From Pseudomonadota bacterium (GTDB taxonomy: Bacteria > Pseudomonadota > Alphaproteobacteria > Rhizobiales > Rhizobiaceae), in assembly GCA_023444445.1 (NCBI GenBank), contig JAEXMK010000230.1, positions 1 to 47,297 on the forward strand: DNA of 47,297 nt, in the 5' to 3' direction. Below, piece by piece: positions 30,393-38,136 of this stretch. Within the stretch, counting starts at the first letter, position 1. The number at the start of each line of letters is the position of its first letter. The notes under the pieces are model-generated. The model saw only the letters and a program-made list of their open reading frames with translations, was not told the origin of the DNA and did not search any database. The translations under genes and the position numbers were made by a program.

Positions 30393-30629
30393 ATGCAGCA
30401 AATTCAACCCCCACGTTTTGCAGTTGACCAGACGGCCCGGATCGCCGAATGCCGGGAAACGTTTATTGCTGCCGCGCGGGCCCTGATCGTCAATGCCGTG
30501 GCAAATGGCTGGCGGGAAGAAGAGGCGGCGTTGGCGCTGGCCGATGCTGCCGACGATTACGTTCTCTACCTTGCCTCGACACCCGTTTCCAACCGCAAGC
30601 CGGCCAATCAGAACAAGCTTCCCGCCTGA
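30393..30629 (+). CDS. Small hypothetical protein
   Basis: A 78-residue soluble, mostly helical protein (TARIAECRETFIAAARALIV, then ANGWREEEAALALADAADDY in the middle). No family is recalled and the ribosome site is weak. It is accepted because the composition and codon use look like real protein and no competing frame is better. Confidence 0.55.
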   Translation: MQQIQPPRFAVDQTARIAECRETFIAAARALIVNAVANGWREEEAALALADAADDYVLYLASTPVSNRKPANQNKLPA

Positions 30630-30794
30630 AAAACGCCTGGCAGATGCCCGGCCGTATCCTTTGCATTGCAAAAATCCGACACCGCTTCCGGCATGAACCG
30701 TTGCAATGGCGCCGGGATGGTCGCAGGTTTGCACGCGGCACCGGATTTGCCCGGTCGCCTCGAATTGCACACATTTGGACATATCATCACGCCC

Positions 30795-30959
30795 ATGCGC
30801 AGACGAATGGACAAGTCGGGTTTGGTTTTTGTCGGGCTTCTGCTGGTACTGATCGCGATCGTGCTGAGCATCGCCTTCTTCGAAACCAGCCAGCAGATAC
30901 CGGCCGTCCCCACAGGACAAGGCTCCCTCCTGCCACCGGGCACCACGCCGGGGCAATAA
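30795..30959 (+). CDS. Small single-span membrane protein
   Basis: A 54-residue protein with a basic start (MRRRMDKSG), one membrane helix (about 10-26; LVFVGLLLVLIAIVLSIAFF) and a short Pro/Gly/Gln periplasmic tail. ATG 30807 is an alternative start. Positive-inside charge pattern supports reality, but the ribosome site is weak. It is the last chromosomal protein gene before the tRNA. Confidence 0.5.
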   Translation: MRRRMDKSGLVFVGLLLVLIAIVLSIAFFETSQQIPAVPTGQGSLLPPGTTPGQ

Positions 30960-31019
30960 GCTCTCTGGAGATCACCGGTGGATTATGACGGGGCGGGGCG
31001 CATCATGGCGTTAGCGGGA

Positions 31020-31047
31020 TTGACGGCTTTTTTCAAACCGCTATAAA
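31020..31047 (+). promoter_or_regulatory. Promoter of tRNA-Ser
   Basis: TTGACG (31020-31025), a 16-base spacer and TATAAA (31042-31047) place transcription start near 31054, about nine bases before the mature tRNA. The good match to sigma70 consensus fits a stable-RNA promoter. Confidence 0.7.
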
Positions 31048-31062
31048 GCCTCACCACTGCAG

Positions 31063-31152
31063 GGATGGGTGTCCGAGTGGTTTAAGGAACCGGTCTTGAA
31101 AACCGGCGTGCGTGAGAGCGTACCGTGGGTTCGAATCCCACCCCATCTGCCA
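31063..31152 (+). tRNA. tRNA-Ser (anticodon UGA)
   Basis: A 90-base class II tRNA with an encoded CCA end. The acceptor stem GGATGGG pairs with CCCATCT (one G-U), the anticodon stem-loop is CCGGT-CTTGAAA-ACCGG with anticodon TGA, a long variable arm follows, and the T arm is GTGGG-TTCGAAT-CCCAC. It decodes UCA serine codons. The prophage integrase follows immediately, so the 3' end of this gene is the probable attachment core. Confidence 0.96.
31124..31152 (+). other. Probable attL core of the prophage
   Basis: The T arm and 3' end of tRNA-Ser border the integrase side of the prophage. P4-type integrases normally recombine within the 3' part of tRNA genes and leave a duplicated 3' end at the far junction. 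That second copy should lie beyond the right edge of this window, so the exact core cannot be fixed. Confidence 0.55.
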
Positions 31153-31159
31153 TTTTTGT

Positions 31160-31247
31160 TTCCCATACGTTCCCTTTTGTTCTCATAGACCCTTGCGCGC
31201 TAGCGCTCTTCCGGTTCATATATTCCCACTGGTTCCCATAACGTTCC
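31160..31247. repeat. Paired TTCCCATA-CGTTCC elements
   Basis: TTCCCATACGTTCC (31160-31173) recurs as TTCCCATAACGTTCC (31233-31247), about 73 bases apart, with a partial TTCCCACTGG between. They lie between the attachment core and the integrase gene, where arm-type integrase or excisionase sites are expected. Confidence 0.5.
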
Positions 31248-31262
31248 GTACTATCCCGAGCA

Positions 31263-31307
31263 AAACCGGGTACGAAACCGGGTACAGGGCATAAAAAAAC
31301 CGGGTAC
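31263..31307. repeat. Three direct repeats AAACCGGGTAC upstream of int
   Basis: Exact copies of AAACCGGGTAC occur at 31263-31273, 31275-31285 and 31297-31307, with start-to-start spacing of 12 and 22 bases. The last ends 12 bases before the integrase start codon, so bound protein would also block int expression. They are candidate arm-type or excisionase sites. Confidence 0.65.
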
Positions 31308-31319
31308 AAGGGAGTGGGC

Positions 31320-32618
31320 GTGCTTACCGACACGGCGATTCGAAAAGCGAAGGCTCAAGAGAAGCCTTACAAACTTTCTGACACCAACGGGCTACACGTC
31401 CATGTCAGCAAAGCCGGTAATAAGACCTTCCGATATCGATATGAGTTTCTGGGCAAGGAAAAGACGCTTGTCCTGGGCGACTATCCCGAGATGGGTTTGC
31501 TCGAGGCGAGACGCGCTCGTGATGAAGCGCGCCAGCTTTTGAAATCTGGCAAAGACCCGTCCGCGCAAAAGAAGCTCGAGAAGGCTATCCAACGGTCCGA
31601 CGCCGAGTCGACTTTTGCCGCCGTCGCCAAGGAGTGGTTTGAACTGGCCAGCGTCGTGTGGTCGCCCGCGCATGCAGATGAAGTTTGGCACACGTTAGAA
31701 CGAGACGTGATCCCGCACATCGGCCAGCTTCCGATCAAAGACATCGATGCTCCGATTGTGCTCGGTGTTCTACGGCTGGTCGAAAAGCGCGGGGCGATTG
31801 AAACGGCGAAACGTCTTCGTCAAAGAATATCGTCAGTCTTTGTCTATGGGATTTCATCCGGTCGGGCGTCATCCGATCCTGCGGCCATAGTGCAGGATGC
31901 ATTGGCGCCACTCGAGAAAAAAAGGCACCCAGCGGTTACATCGGTTCCGGCGGTCCAGAAGCTCCTCAAAGACGTCTGCGCCACACCAGGCCGGCCACAC
32001 GTCAAGCTTGGGATTCGTCTTCTCACTCTTACCTTCGTTCGCCCTGGAACATTGGCGGCAACGCCGTGGTCAGAGTGGGACGATCTGGATTCGGAAAACC
32101 CGGTTTGGCGCGTGCCTGCGGCTCGCATGAAGCTCAAGAAGAGCAAAAAGAACGACGAGAACTTCGACCATTTTGTGCCGCTGCCGCGTGAGGCTTTGGA
32201 CATCATAGCGTTGCTTCGACGTTTGACAGGGCGAGGCAAGTACGTGTTCCCAAACGCGAGGCGCCCTAGTGCGCCGATGTCAGGGAACGCCTTGGGCTAT
32301 ATGCTCAACAGGGCGGGCTACTACGGGGATCACGTACCGCACGGTTTCCGTGTCTCATTCTCGACGATCATGAACGAGCTTTTCCCGCTCGAGTATCGGA
32401 CCATCGACCACATGCTCGCGCACTCGCCGAAGGATAAAACTGAGGGCACCTATAACCGCTCGAGGCATATCGACCGCCGCTGCGAACTGGCACAGATCTA
32501 TGCGGATCTGGTCTTGGAAGGTGCGCCGTCGCTCGAGGAGTTTGTGAACGGACCTATCCGGATAAACAAAAAGGGGCCAAACCCGGCCCCCTCGAGGAAA
32601 AAGCGGATAGCGGCTTAA
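31320..32618 (+). CDS. int: Tyrosine-type site-specific integrase (P4 family)
   Basis: Prophage integrase, 432 residues. An N-terminal DUF4102-type arm-binding domain (MLTDTAIRKAKAQEKPYKL) is followed by a core-binding domain and a C-terminal catalytic domain with R241 (FVRPGTL), H341 and R344 (HGFR), H368 (MLAHSP) and the nucleophile Y378 (EGTYNRS). GTG 31320 is chosen because AAGGGA lies six bases upstream and the family N-terminus starts there; GTG 31314 touches the ribosome site. It lies next to tRNA-Ser and reads into the prophage. Its 3' end hides a terminator for the opposing early operon, and its stop codon overlaps that of the convergent last early gene. Confidence 0.94.
   Translation: MLTDTAIRKAKAQEKPYKLSDTNGLHVHVSKAGNKTFRYRYEFLGKEKTLVLGDYPEMGLLEARRARDEARQLLKSGKDPSAQKKLEKAIQRSDAESTFAAVAKEWFELASVVWSPAHADEVWHTLERDVIPHIGQLPIKDIDAPIVLGVLRLVEKRGAIETAKRLRQRISSVFVYGISSGRASSDPAAIVQDALAPLEKKRHPAVTSVPAVQKLLKDVCATPGRPHVKLGIRLLTLTFVRPGTLAATPWSEWDDLDSENPVWRVPAARMKLKKSKKNDENFDHFVPLPREALDIIALLRRLTGRGKYVFPNARRPSAPMSGNALGYMLNRAGYYGDHVPHGFRVSFSTIMNELFPLEYRTIDHMLAHSPKDKTEGTYNRSRHIDRRCELAQIYADLVLEGAPSLEEFVNGPIRINKKGPNPAPSRKKRIAA
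32564..32590 (-). terminator. Terminator of the leftward early operon, inside the int coding sequence
   Basis: GGGGCC (32573-32578) and GGCCCC (32585-32590) form a perfect stem. On the minus strand it is followed by TTTTTGTTTAT. It lies 25 bases beyond the stop codon of the last minus-strand gene and within the last 18 codons of int, so it is strand-specific and serves the phage PL operon. Confidence 0.82.
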
Positions 32619-32887
32619 TTGCCGCCATCCAAGTCTGCGGGCTTTTCTATGCCAACATACCGCTCGTTTGGCCTGAGATATCGCGCAAGTCGTTCCTCAA
32701 CTCGGAGAGGACGTATTGTGCCCTTGCCTGCGTAGTAACTGCCAAGCTTTTCCATCATCTCTTCGAGATCTTTGGCGTGGCAATAGCACGCGAACTTTCC
32801 GGGAGGCTCATATGATGCCTCCCATATTGGCGGGTTGTGAAATGGGAGATAGCGCACTCGCATGCGCCTCAATGGCATTTCCATCAT
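32615..32887 (-). CDS. Phage early protein of unknown function
   Basis: The last gene of the leftward early operon, 90 residues, soluble and rich in arginine and aromatic residues (RVRYLPFHNPPIWEASYEPP). It has one C-x-C-H (ACYCHAKD), which is too little for a zinc-finger call. Its stop overlaps the int stop on the other strand, and it overlaps the upstream gene by four bases (ATGA). No family is recalled. Confidence 0.6.
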   Translation of the reverse strand: MMEMPLRRMRVRYLPFHNPPIWEASYEPPGKFACYCHAKDLEEMMEKLGSYYAGKGTIRPLRVEERLARYLRPNERYVGIEKPADLDGGN

Positions 32888-33207
32888 TGCTCCCCCACTG
32901 GCACGGCAAGTTGCCGGTCTTTGATCACTTTAAGACGAAGTGCAGCAGCACTACCGGCGTGGAACTTTGATGCGTCGGCCGCTTTTGCCATTCCAAGTTC
33001 CCCAGACCGGACGTCCTTGGACATGTTTTTGAGCATGCGGGCCTGCTTGTCGTGCCATTCTGCTACGACCTCAAAAGGTGACATGCCTTCCTTTTTCACC
33101 GCTTCAGATAGGGCAATGCGCAGACGGGTAATTTCTTCCGCCGCTTCCTGATGCAGCCGGTTTAGACTGCTGTGGTCAAGATTGAGCCGTTCCACGATAT
33201 CGCTCAT
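32884..33207 (-). CDS. Phage early protein with coiled coil
   Basis: A 107-residue protein. Residues about 1-40 are strongly helical and heptad-like (SSLNRLHQEAAEEITRLRIAL), as in many phage Ea-type early proteins. The function is unknown. It overlaps the following gene by four bases. Confidence 0.6.
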   Translation of the reverse strand: MSDIVERLNLDHSSLNRLHQEAAEEITRLRIALSEAVKKEGMSPFEVVAEWHDKQARMLKNMSKDVRSGELGMAKAADASKFHAGSAAALRLKVIKDRQLAVPVGEQ

Positions 33208-33208
33208 C

Positions 33209-33496
33209 CTACTCCTTCCTTACCCGTATGGCGGCGCTATCACGGGTAGATTGCCGATACCCGCAATCCCAGCCGTTGAGCCAGACCAGTTCCATCAAGG
33301 CGGAGACGCCCCATTCCTTGGCTCTCTCACGCAAGTCGGCAGGCATCTGGCGGTAAGCTTCTGCGACGATTGCCTGGCGCTCTGCTGCGATCCTTTCAGC
33401 ACGGAGCTGGGCCTGCGCCGCGTCGTCGGCGTCGAGAAACTCCATGAATGGCTGCGAGATCGAATTCGCGAATGATTTCTTGTTGTGGTCCCCCAT
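33209..33496 (-). CDS. Phage early protein of unknown function
   Basis: A 95-residue, charged, helical protein (AQAQLRAERIAAERQAIVAEAY), ending in an aromatic stretch (ELVWLNGWDCGYRQ). No family is recalled. One base separates it from the next gene of the operon. Confidence 0.58.
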   Translation of the reverse strand: MGDHNKKSFANSISQPFMEFLDADDAAQAQLRAERIAAERQAIVAEAYRQMPADLRERAKEWGVSALMELVWLNGWDCGYRQSTRDSAAIRVRKE

Positions 33497-33499
33497 GGA

Positions 33500-34402
33500 T
33501 CAGCCCTCCTGCTTTGCGAGGGCTGCGGCGACCATCGAGTGCCAAATGTTGTGTACTGCGGCAATCTCGTTTTCGTTCGACCAATCAACGTCGAGCGCAG
33601 CAGCAATCATCTTGTCAGTCGCGTCGGTCGGGACAAGGTTCCAGCCTTCCGGAATACGATGTGCTATCCGGTACAACTCGGCCAACTCCTCAGGCGTCGG
33701 GTCTATGCAGGCCGTAATTTTGCGGCATCCAGCGCCAGTCTCATGATCGCCTTCGAGCTTTGCCCGCTTTTCGAACCACTCTTTGGTGATGTTCAAATCG
33801 AGAGGCTTCTGATCATGCTTTGCGGGTGCTGCGGGGAGAGACTGATAGTCCGTCACCTCTTCCACCAAAGCGCCGTTGAGTTTTATTCGCCACTGCCTGT
33901 CGAAATCGGAATAGTATATCGGCTGTGCGCAGAAAGAGCCCGACACCTTTACCCACCCCATCACAGCATCGCCGTGCTTTGGTTTCAATGTCTCTATCGG
34001 TTGCCACCCCGCCACGTCTTGCACGTGTCCGGAGAGGGCGTTCTGTGCGACATCCCAAACCACAGCATTACTCTCTGCGGGGTGCGAAACGATCCACTCC
34101 AAAGCTTGCACGGCGGCGGGTGGAGCGGGAGGGGCGGCGTAGAGCGCGATGGGTCCATTAAGCCAGCTTGTATCTGCACCGATGTGTGCAAACAGGCCAT
34201 GTCGTTCTTTATTTTTCAACTCAGACGCATCGGTAAAGCCGATCGGCCTCGCAGAGGAAAGGGCGGCTATCTCTGCCTCGATCTCGGAGAGCACACGCTG
34301 CGCATCGCCACCTTCGGTATCATGGTTGCGGCCTTCACGCCCCTCAGCAACTCCCAGCTCGAAATACTTGTGAAGCAGATCGGCAAGTTTATTGTTCTGC
34401 AT
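33500..34402 (-). CDS. Phage early protein with repeated phage-type modules
   Basis: A 300-residue protein built from small modules seen in many phage early proteins: PIALYAAPPAPP (about 84-95), GWQPIETLKPKHGDAVMGWV resembling DUF551-like domains (about 131-150), and GWNLVPTDATDKMIAAAL near the C-terminus. These modules are frequently shuffled among phage genes. No biochemical role is established. It sits mid-operon with gaps of three and twelve bases to its neighbours. Confidence 0.65.
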   Translation of the reverse strand: MQNNKLADLLHKYFELGVAEGREGRNHDTEGGDAQRVLSEIEAEIAALSSARPIGFTDASELKNKERHGLFAHIGADTSWLNGPIALYAAPPAPPAAVQALEWIVSHPAESNAVVWDVAQNALSGHVQDVAGWQPIETLKPKHGDAVMGWVKVSGSFCAQPIYYSDFDRQWRIKLNGALVEEVTDYQSLPAAPAKHDQKPLDLNITKEWFEKRAKLEGDHETGAGCRKITACIDPTPEELAELYRIAHRIPEGWNLVPTDATDKMIAAALDVDWSNENEIAAVHNIWHSMVAAALAKQEG

Positions 34403-34414
34403 TTTACTCGATCC

Positions 34415-34816
34415 CTAGCTGGCGATGAAGGTGGTTTCGTGCGGACCAAGTGGCGAGACAATCGCGCACCAGAAAACCGCATCGACAGGCTTTTCGTCCC
34501 AAGTTCCGGTTTTCCAGTATTCGCAGCTTTCTTCGTCTTCGGCCTGGTCTCGGATGCAGTAGAACTCAAGGAGCGCGTAGGGATGCATGCCGGCGGGCAG
34601 GTTTTCGGTCATAGGCATCCACTTCTCGTAGCGATCGCGCATGCTTTTGAGTTCGTTTTTCATCCGTTCGTTTTCGCGCTGAACACTCTCGAGCGTTGAG
34701 GCATTGACGTATTCAACGCCCTCATCGCCCCACTGATTGTCAGAGCACCAGCACCGGTCCGGTGCGCCCTTCGGCTCGAGCCAGATGCGGGTGTGTTCGC
34801 CTTCAGTTGGCTTCAT
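34415..34816 (-). CDS. Phage early protein of unknown function
   Basis: A 133-residue protein with a central coiled coil (LESVQRENERMKNELKSMRD) and a Trp-rich end (EYWKTGTWDEKPVDAVFWC) resembling the DUF551-like module of the preceding gene. Its start overlaps the upstream gene by 14 bases. The function is unknown. Confidence 0.6.
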   Translation of the reverse strand: MKPTEGEHTRIWLEPKGAPDRCWCSDNQWGDEGVEYVNASTLESVQRENERMKNELKSMRDRYEKWMPMTENLPAGMHPYALLEFYCIRDQAEDEESCEYWKTGTWDEKPVDAVFWCAIVSPLGPHETTFIAS

Positions 34817-35648
34817 TGGTATTCTCCTGCTGGCTAGCGATATATGGCTGAGTGAGGGCCTGAACTTGCGCGATGTGCTGGCGAAGGTCGTTCAGCCATT
34901 CCTTTTGGTTTTCGCCGCCACGCCAGTTGATGCATCCCGCCCAAGAGGCCAGCTCATGCGATGCCACTGCGCAGGAGCGAAGGGATTGCATCGTCGACGA
35001 TATCTCCGCCGGAAGTTGCTGCATAAATTCCAAGGTGCACTTCTGCGAGATGAACGCCCCGGTGCCGAGAGCGTCGGCGCACTTGCTAATAATGGCCCGC
35101 AGCTCGTCGTTTTCCTGCGATAGCGCTGTGCTGTCCTTGATGCCGCGTTCGAAACCCAACTCCTCCGCTGCGCGAAGTTGCTCACCATGGCGAGACTGCT
35201 GCGCATAATAGGCCTTCGCGGCTTCTGTCGTTTCGTTGTGGATCGCTGCCCATGCTTCCTGCAGTTCCGTTTCGGCGCGTCGCAGCGCTACAAGCAGGCT
35301 TTTCTCTGCGCCCATCTTGATCTTGCATGCCGGGTCGCTGCACTGGTCCATGCCGAAGTGCAGGCGGGCGTCGTCGGCGGTGAAGAATACCTCATCGCAA
35401 TGGAAGCAGCGCCAGCCAGTGGGGCGGCTGAATTTCGACAATCCCTCTGCGACGATATTCTGCCAGGTGGCTTTGATCTGGCCCTGCACCTCGAGGTCAA
35501 TTCCCCGCAGTTCCTCGCCGTCTTCGAACTTGGCAATGAAGTGTTCCGTTCCGTGGGTGTCGAACAGCCATTTGATCACTGCGCGACCACGGATATCCGC
35601 GAAAATGGCCTCTACGACGTCGAGTGCCGCCGAATCTACATCGCTCAT
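34803..35648 (-). CDS. Phage early protein with C2H2-like finger and coiled coil
   Basis: A 281-residue protein. WRCFHCDEVFFTADDARLHFG near residue 78 resembles a single C2H2-type zinc finger (C-x-x-C then H). A long helical region (about 115-200) and an aromatic C-terminal part (ASWAGCINWRGG) follow. It overlaps its upstream neighbour by four bases. The function is unknown. Confidence 0.62.
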   Translation of the reverse strand: MSDVDSAALDVVEAIFADIRGRAVIKWLFDTHGTEHFIAKFEDGEELRGIDLEVQGQIKATWQNIVAEGLSKFSRPTGWRCFHCDEVFFTADDARLHFGMDQCSDPACKIKMGAEKSLLVALRRAETELQEAWAAIHNETTEAAKAYYAQQSRHGEQLRAAEELGFERGIKDSTALSQENDELRAIISKCADALGTGAFISQKCTLEFMQQLPAEISSTMQSLRSCAVASHELASWAGCINWRGGENQKEWLNDLRQHIAQVQALTQPYIASQQENTNEAN

Positions 35649-36286
35649 GCCTTGTTCCTTTCGCGATAGCGTGCCAACAGCTTTTTGCCGACTTCTTCAT
35701 CGATATGGTCGAGCTGATGCAGCGCCCAATTCAGCCCTTCGGCGAAACCGCTGCGGCTTCCCTTGTCATACTCGTCGATGTTGCGCTGGGCGGCTTTGCG
35801 CTCGCGGTCATCAACAATAGTGGTGACGGTAACGGGGAATGCTCCGCGAGAATGCGGCTCCGCGGAGTGATAAACGCTGTGCCCAGGTTGACCGGAGACG
35901 GGGACGGTTCGCCACCATTCATGGCGGACAGGGTGAGGTTCAGACCCGATGACGCGCGCCATGGTGACATGCCTCGAGTCGTAGTAGCAATCGGCGCCGG
36001 TGTATTCGTTTACCGCTTCTGCGAAGGCGTAACGATCGTGATGGCCCTTTGCCCAATACCCCATGAGACCGCCGCCGTCTGAGCCAGCCTCGCGGAGATC
36101 TATGATTTCGATCTCTGGCGGGCGACGTCCGATAAAGGAGGTCAGGCACTCCGCCGCCGTCCGGACCGAATCCTCGTACGGTCCAAGTGGGTTGATACCC
36201 GCCAGGCTAAAATCGCTCTCAATCGTTATGACCTGCTCGCCGTCGACGCGGACCTCTACGGCCCAATGTTGCTTTTCCTCAGCCAA
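35645..36286 (-). CDS. Phage early protein of unknown function
   Basis: A 213-residue acidic protein beginning MAEEKQHWAVEVRVDGEQVITIES, with mixed alpha and beta character and no recognised domain. It overlaps neighbouring genes by 4 and 8 bases, consistent with translational coupling in the operon. Confidence 0.6.
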   Translation of the reverse strand: MAEEKQHWAVEVRVDGEQVITIESDFSLAGINPLGPYEDSVRTAAECLTSFIGRRPPEIEIIDLREAGSDGGGLMGYWAKGHHDRYAFAEAVNEYTGADCYYDSRHVTMARVIGSEPHPVRHEWWRTVPVSGQPGHSVYHSAEPHSRGAFPVTVTTIVDDRERKAAQRNIDEYDKGSRSGFAEGLNWALHQLDHIDEEVGKKLLARYRERNKA

Positions 36287-36620
36287 GGCCGTTCTCCTTC
36301 ATGAAGTCCTCGAGGCCAACGGGCTGCTCGGAGGTGGTAAAATATTGGGTGATCGATGAGATGAGCTTGTCCCACGACTGCCTGTAGAAGCGATCGATGG
36401 TGTGCCATTGCTCGAGGCGGTCTTGCTGCGCGGGCTTCTGCTTGTCGAAGATGCGATCGAGTTTTCGGCTCCGTTTTTTCAACGAATTCCACCGGGCACG
36501 ATATCGGGTGGGCATAGCCTTCCAGCACTTCCCGCAGATGATCCACGTCGAGCCCGGATGCTTCTCCTGGGCGGCGGTGCGGCGGCAGTTGGGGTTGATG
36601 CAGGCGATGCGGTCAGTCAT
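36279..36620 (-). CDS. Phage early zinc-ribbon protein
   Basis: A 113-residue protein with CINPNC near residue 7 and CGKC near residue 30, a likely zinc ribbon. A very basic helical segment follows (ARWNSLKKRSRKLDRIFDKQ). A nucleic-acid-binding role is plausible. It overlaps neighbours by eight bases on each side. Confidence 0.62.
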   Translation of the reverse strand: MTDRIACINPNCRRTAAQEKHPGSTWIICGKCWKAMPTRYRARWNSLKKRSRKLDRIFDKQKPAQQDRLEQWHTIDRFYRQSWDKLISSITQYFTTSEQPVGLEDFMKENGLG

Positions 36621-36831
36621 TTGGCACCGCGTAAGATGCGCCGACAGCGAGAACGGTAGTCACGATGTCCGAGACGGTAGACGAAACAGATTTGCCTCGC
36701 TTTTTGGCGATGCGGTTCAGCGTGTCCATCGTTTCGCCATCAAACCCGATGGAGATCCGGTGTTTTCCTGTTGCGGAAACGAAGCCTTTCGCTTCGCCTC
36801 TAAAACGCTGGGTGTGAGCGCGTTTAGTCAT
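36613..36831 (-). CDS. Small ribbon-helix-helix-like protein
   Basis: A 72-residue protein with a basic start, then KHRISIGFDGETMDTLNRIAKKRGKSVSSTVSDIVTT around residues 23-59. This strand-helix-helix pattern matches Arc/CopG-like DNA-binding proteins (written here as a motif description, not a family hit). It may be a minor regulator of the operon. It overlaps the Gp37/Gp68 gene by four bases. Confidence 0.6.
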   Translation of the reverse strand: MTKRAHTQRFRGEAKGFVSATGKHRISIGFDGETMDTLNRIAKKRGKSVSSTVSDIVTTVLAVGASYAVPND

Positions 36832-37748
36832 GCCGCCAACGCCTCCGGAAACTGCAGGTATTCGGTGCCGTAGATCTCGCGGCCGGCGGCTTTCTTGCCG
36901 ACGCGAACCATCATCACGGTGCCGAGATTGGTCATTGAGAACGCATTGTTCTCGCGCCGCAGCTCCATGACCGGGTAGGGCGCCATCGGCTTGATGCTGG
37001 GAAGCTTGCGCGCCACATCATGAGGCACCCATTCACCCCACTGCTTGAACAAGAACGGTACTGGTTTGCGCGGGTGGCGGCGCATCGTGCAGGCGTTCTT
37101 GATCTCGTCGAGCCAGTCGGGATGCATCGGGCGGGCTTCCTTGCCGCTTTCGCCACCGACAATCACCCAATCGATATGATCCAGCCATTCGGCCTTGAGG
37201 CGAGTGAGGCCCAGAAGCGGCTCCATGCTCAATCCAATCCACGGCAGGCCGAGACGCTGCTTGAGTTCGATGAGGCGGGGAATGTCGCGATCTGCTTCGC
37301 GCTGGCTTGTGATGGAGAACATCAGGCCAATGTGGCGGGGCCAACGGTGCAGCCAGGTCTCAGGCACCATCTTGGAGACATTCGCCCCGCGCTTTGTCAG
37401 GAAAATGATCTGCAGGTTAGTCGCCCAGGCCGCGGCCTTGAACAGCTCGTGCCGCCAGCCTTCGGACACCTCGTTGTCGAAGGTGTCAGACATCGACTGC
37501 ATGAAGACGCGCATCTGTCGGCCATGCTCGTTAAAAAACGAGCCCGACGATCTGGTGTTCAGCCTTCTGACCAGCGACGGCGCACCAACAATCTTACGAC
37601 GTGGCGCATTCGGTCCCCATTCGCCGTTGCCACGAAACGCGTTCCAGCTCTCGGCGTAGCAGTGATCGCAGCCGGGAGAGACCTTTGTGCAGCCCCACCA
37701 GAATGAAACCGTCGCATCACACCATTCTATTTTGGTCTTTTCAGCCAT
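36828..37748 (-). CDS. Phage Gp37/Gp68 (DUF5131) family protein
   Basis: A 306-residue protein of the DUF5131 (phage Gp37/Gp68) family. It opens AEKTKIEWCDATVSFWWGC and carries cysteines C10, C20, C27 and C30 in the family pattern C-x6-C-x-x-C. Later signatures are LTKRG, WVIVGGESG and FLFKQWGEW. The family is thought to be related to radical-SAM/spore photoproduct lyase-like folds, but the C-x3-C-x2-C motif of classical radical-SAM enzymes is not present and no reaction is known. ATG 37748 is the family start and overlaps the HNH-like gene by eight bases. No TcmP-type partner is visible next to it. Confidence 0.85.
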   Translation of the reverse strand: MAEKTKIEWCDATVSFWWGCTKVSPGCDHCYAESWNAFRGNGEWGPNAPRRKIVGAPSLVRRLNTRSSGSFFNEHGRQMRVFMQSMSDTFDNEVSEGWRHELFKAAAWATNLQIIFLTKRGANVSKMVPETWLHRWPRHIGLMFSITSQREADRDIPRLIELKQRLGLPWIGLSMEPLLGLTRLKAEWLDHIDWVIVGGESGKEARPMHPDWLDEIKNACTMRRHPRKPVPFLFKQWGEWVPHDVARKLPSIKPMAPYPVMELRRENNAFSMTNLGTVMMVRVGKKAAGREIYGTEYLQFPEALAA

Positions 37749-38136
37749 TCTTCTTCCTCGCTCTGCGGTCTCTCCACCATTCAGCGGTTTTTTTGTTTTT
37801 CTCGCGCATGCGCCTACATTCCCGACAAAAGCGAGTGCCGTTAGATTTTCGGCCCGTGTTTTCGGGTGTGTAGGGGTGGCCATGAATGCAGTGTGTTTGT
37901 TTCGCACGCGCGTTGTCTCGTGCTACGTGGCACGCTTTGCAGACTGGTTGAATTTTGAGGTGATGCGCAGGCTCGTACCCCAAATGATGATCGTATTCAT
38001 GCCGGTTGCCTTTCCCTGTCCAAATGTGACCGCAATCTACGCATGGAAGGGCCGCAGGCTTCGGTATTGAGCCACCTCGAACCGCGAGGTTCACTGCACG
38101 CCGAGCGGCCAGCTTTTGAGGGGAGGTTTCAGCCAT
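37741..38136 (-). CDS. HNH-type endonuclease-like protein
   Basis: A 131-residue protein with zinc ligands C32-x-x-C35, the core EYDHH (47-51) in place of the usual D-H, and C66-x-x-C69-H. A second CxxC unit follows (GTRFCREC). The layout fits phage HNH nucleases that use a structural zinc. It overlaps the DUF5131 gene by eight bases and the upstream gene by eight. Confidence 0.75.
   Translation of the reverse strand: MAETSPQKLAARRAVNLAVRGGSIPKPAALPCVDCGHIWTGKGNRHEYDHHLGYEPAHHLKIQPVCKACHVARDNARAKQTHCIHGHPYTPENTGRKSNGTRFCRECRRMREKNKKTAEWWRDRRARKKNG

Noticed and set aside
36828..38136. A DUF5131-TcmP defence pair
   Set aside because: The neighbour of the DUF5131 gene is an HNH-like protein with clear zinc ligands, not a three-Cys-motif partner protein.
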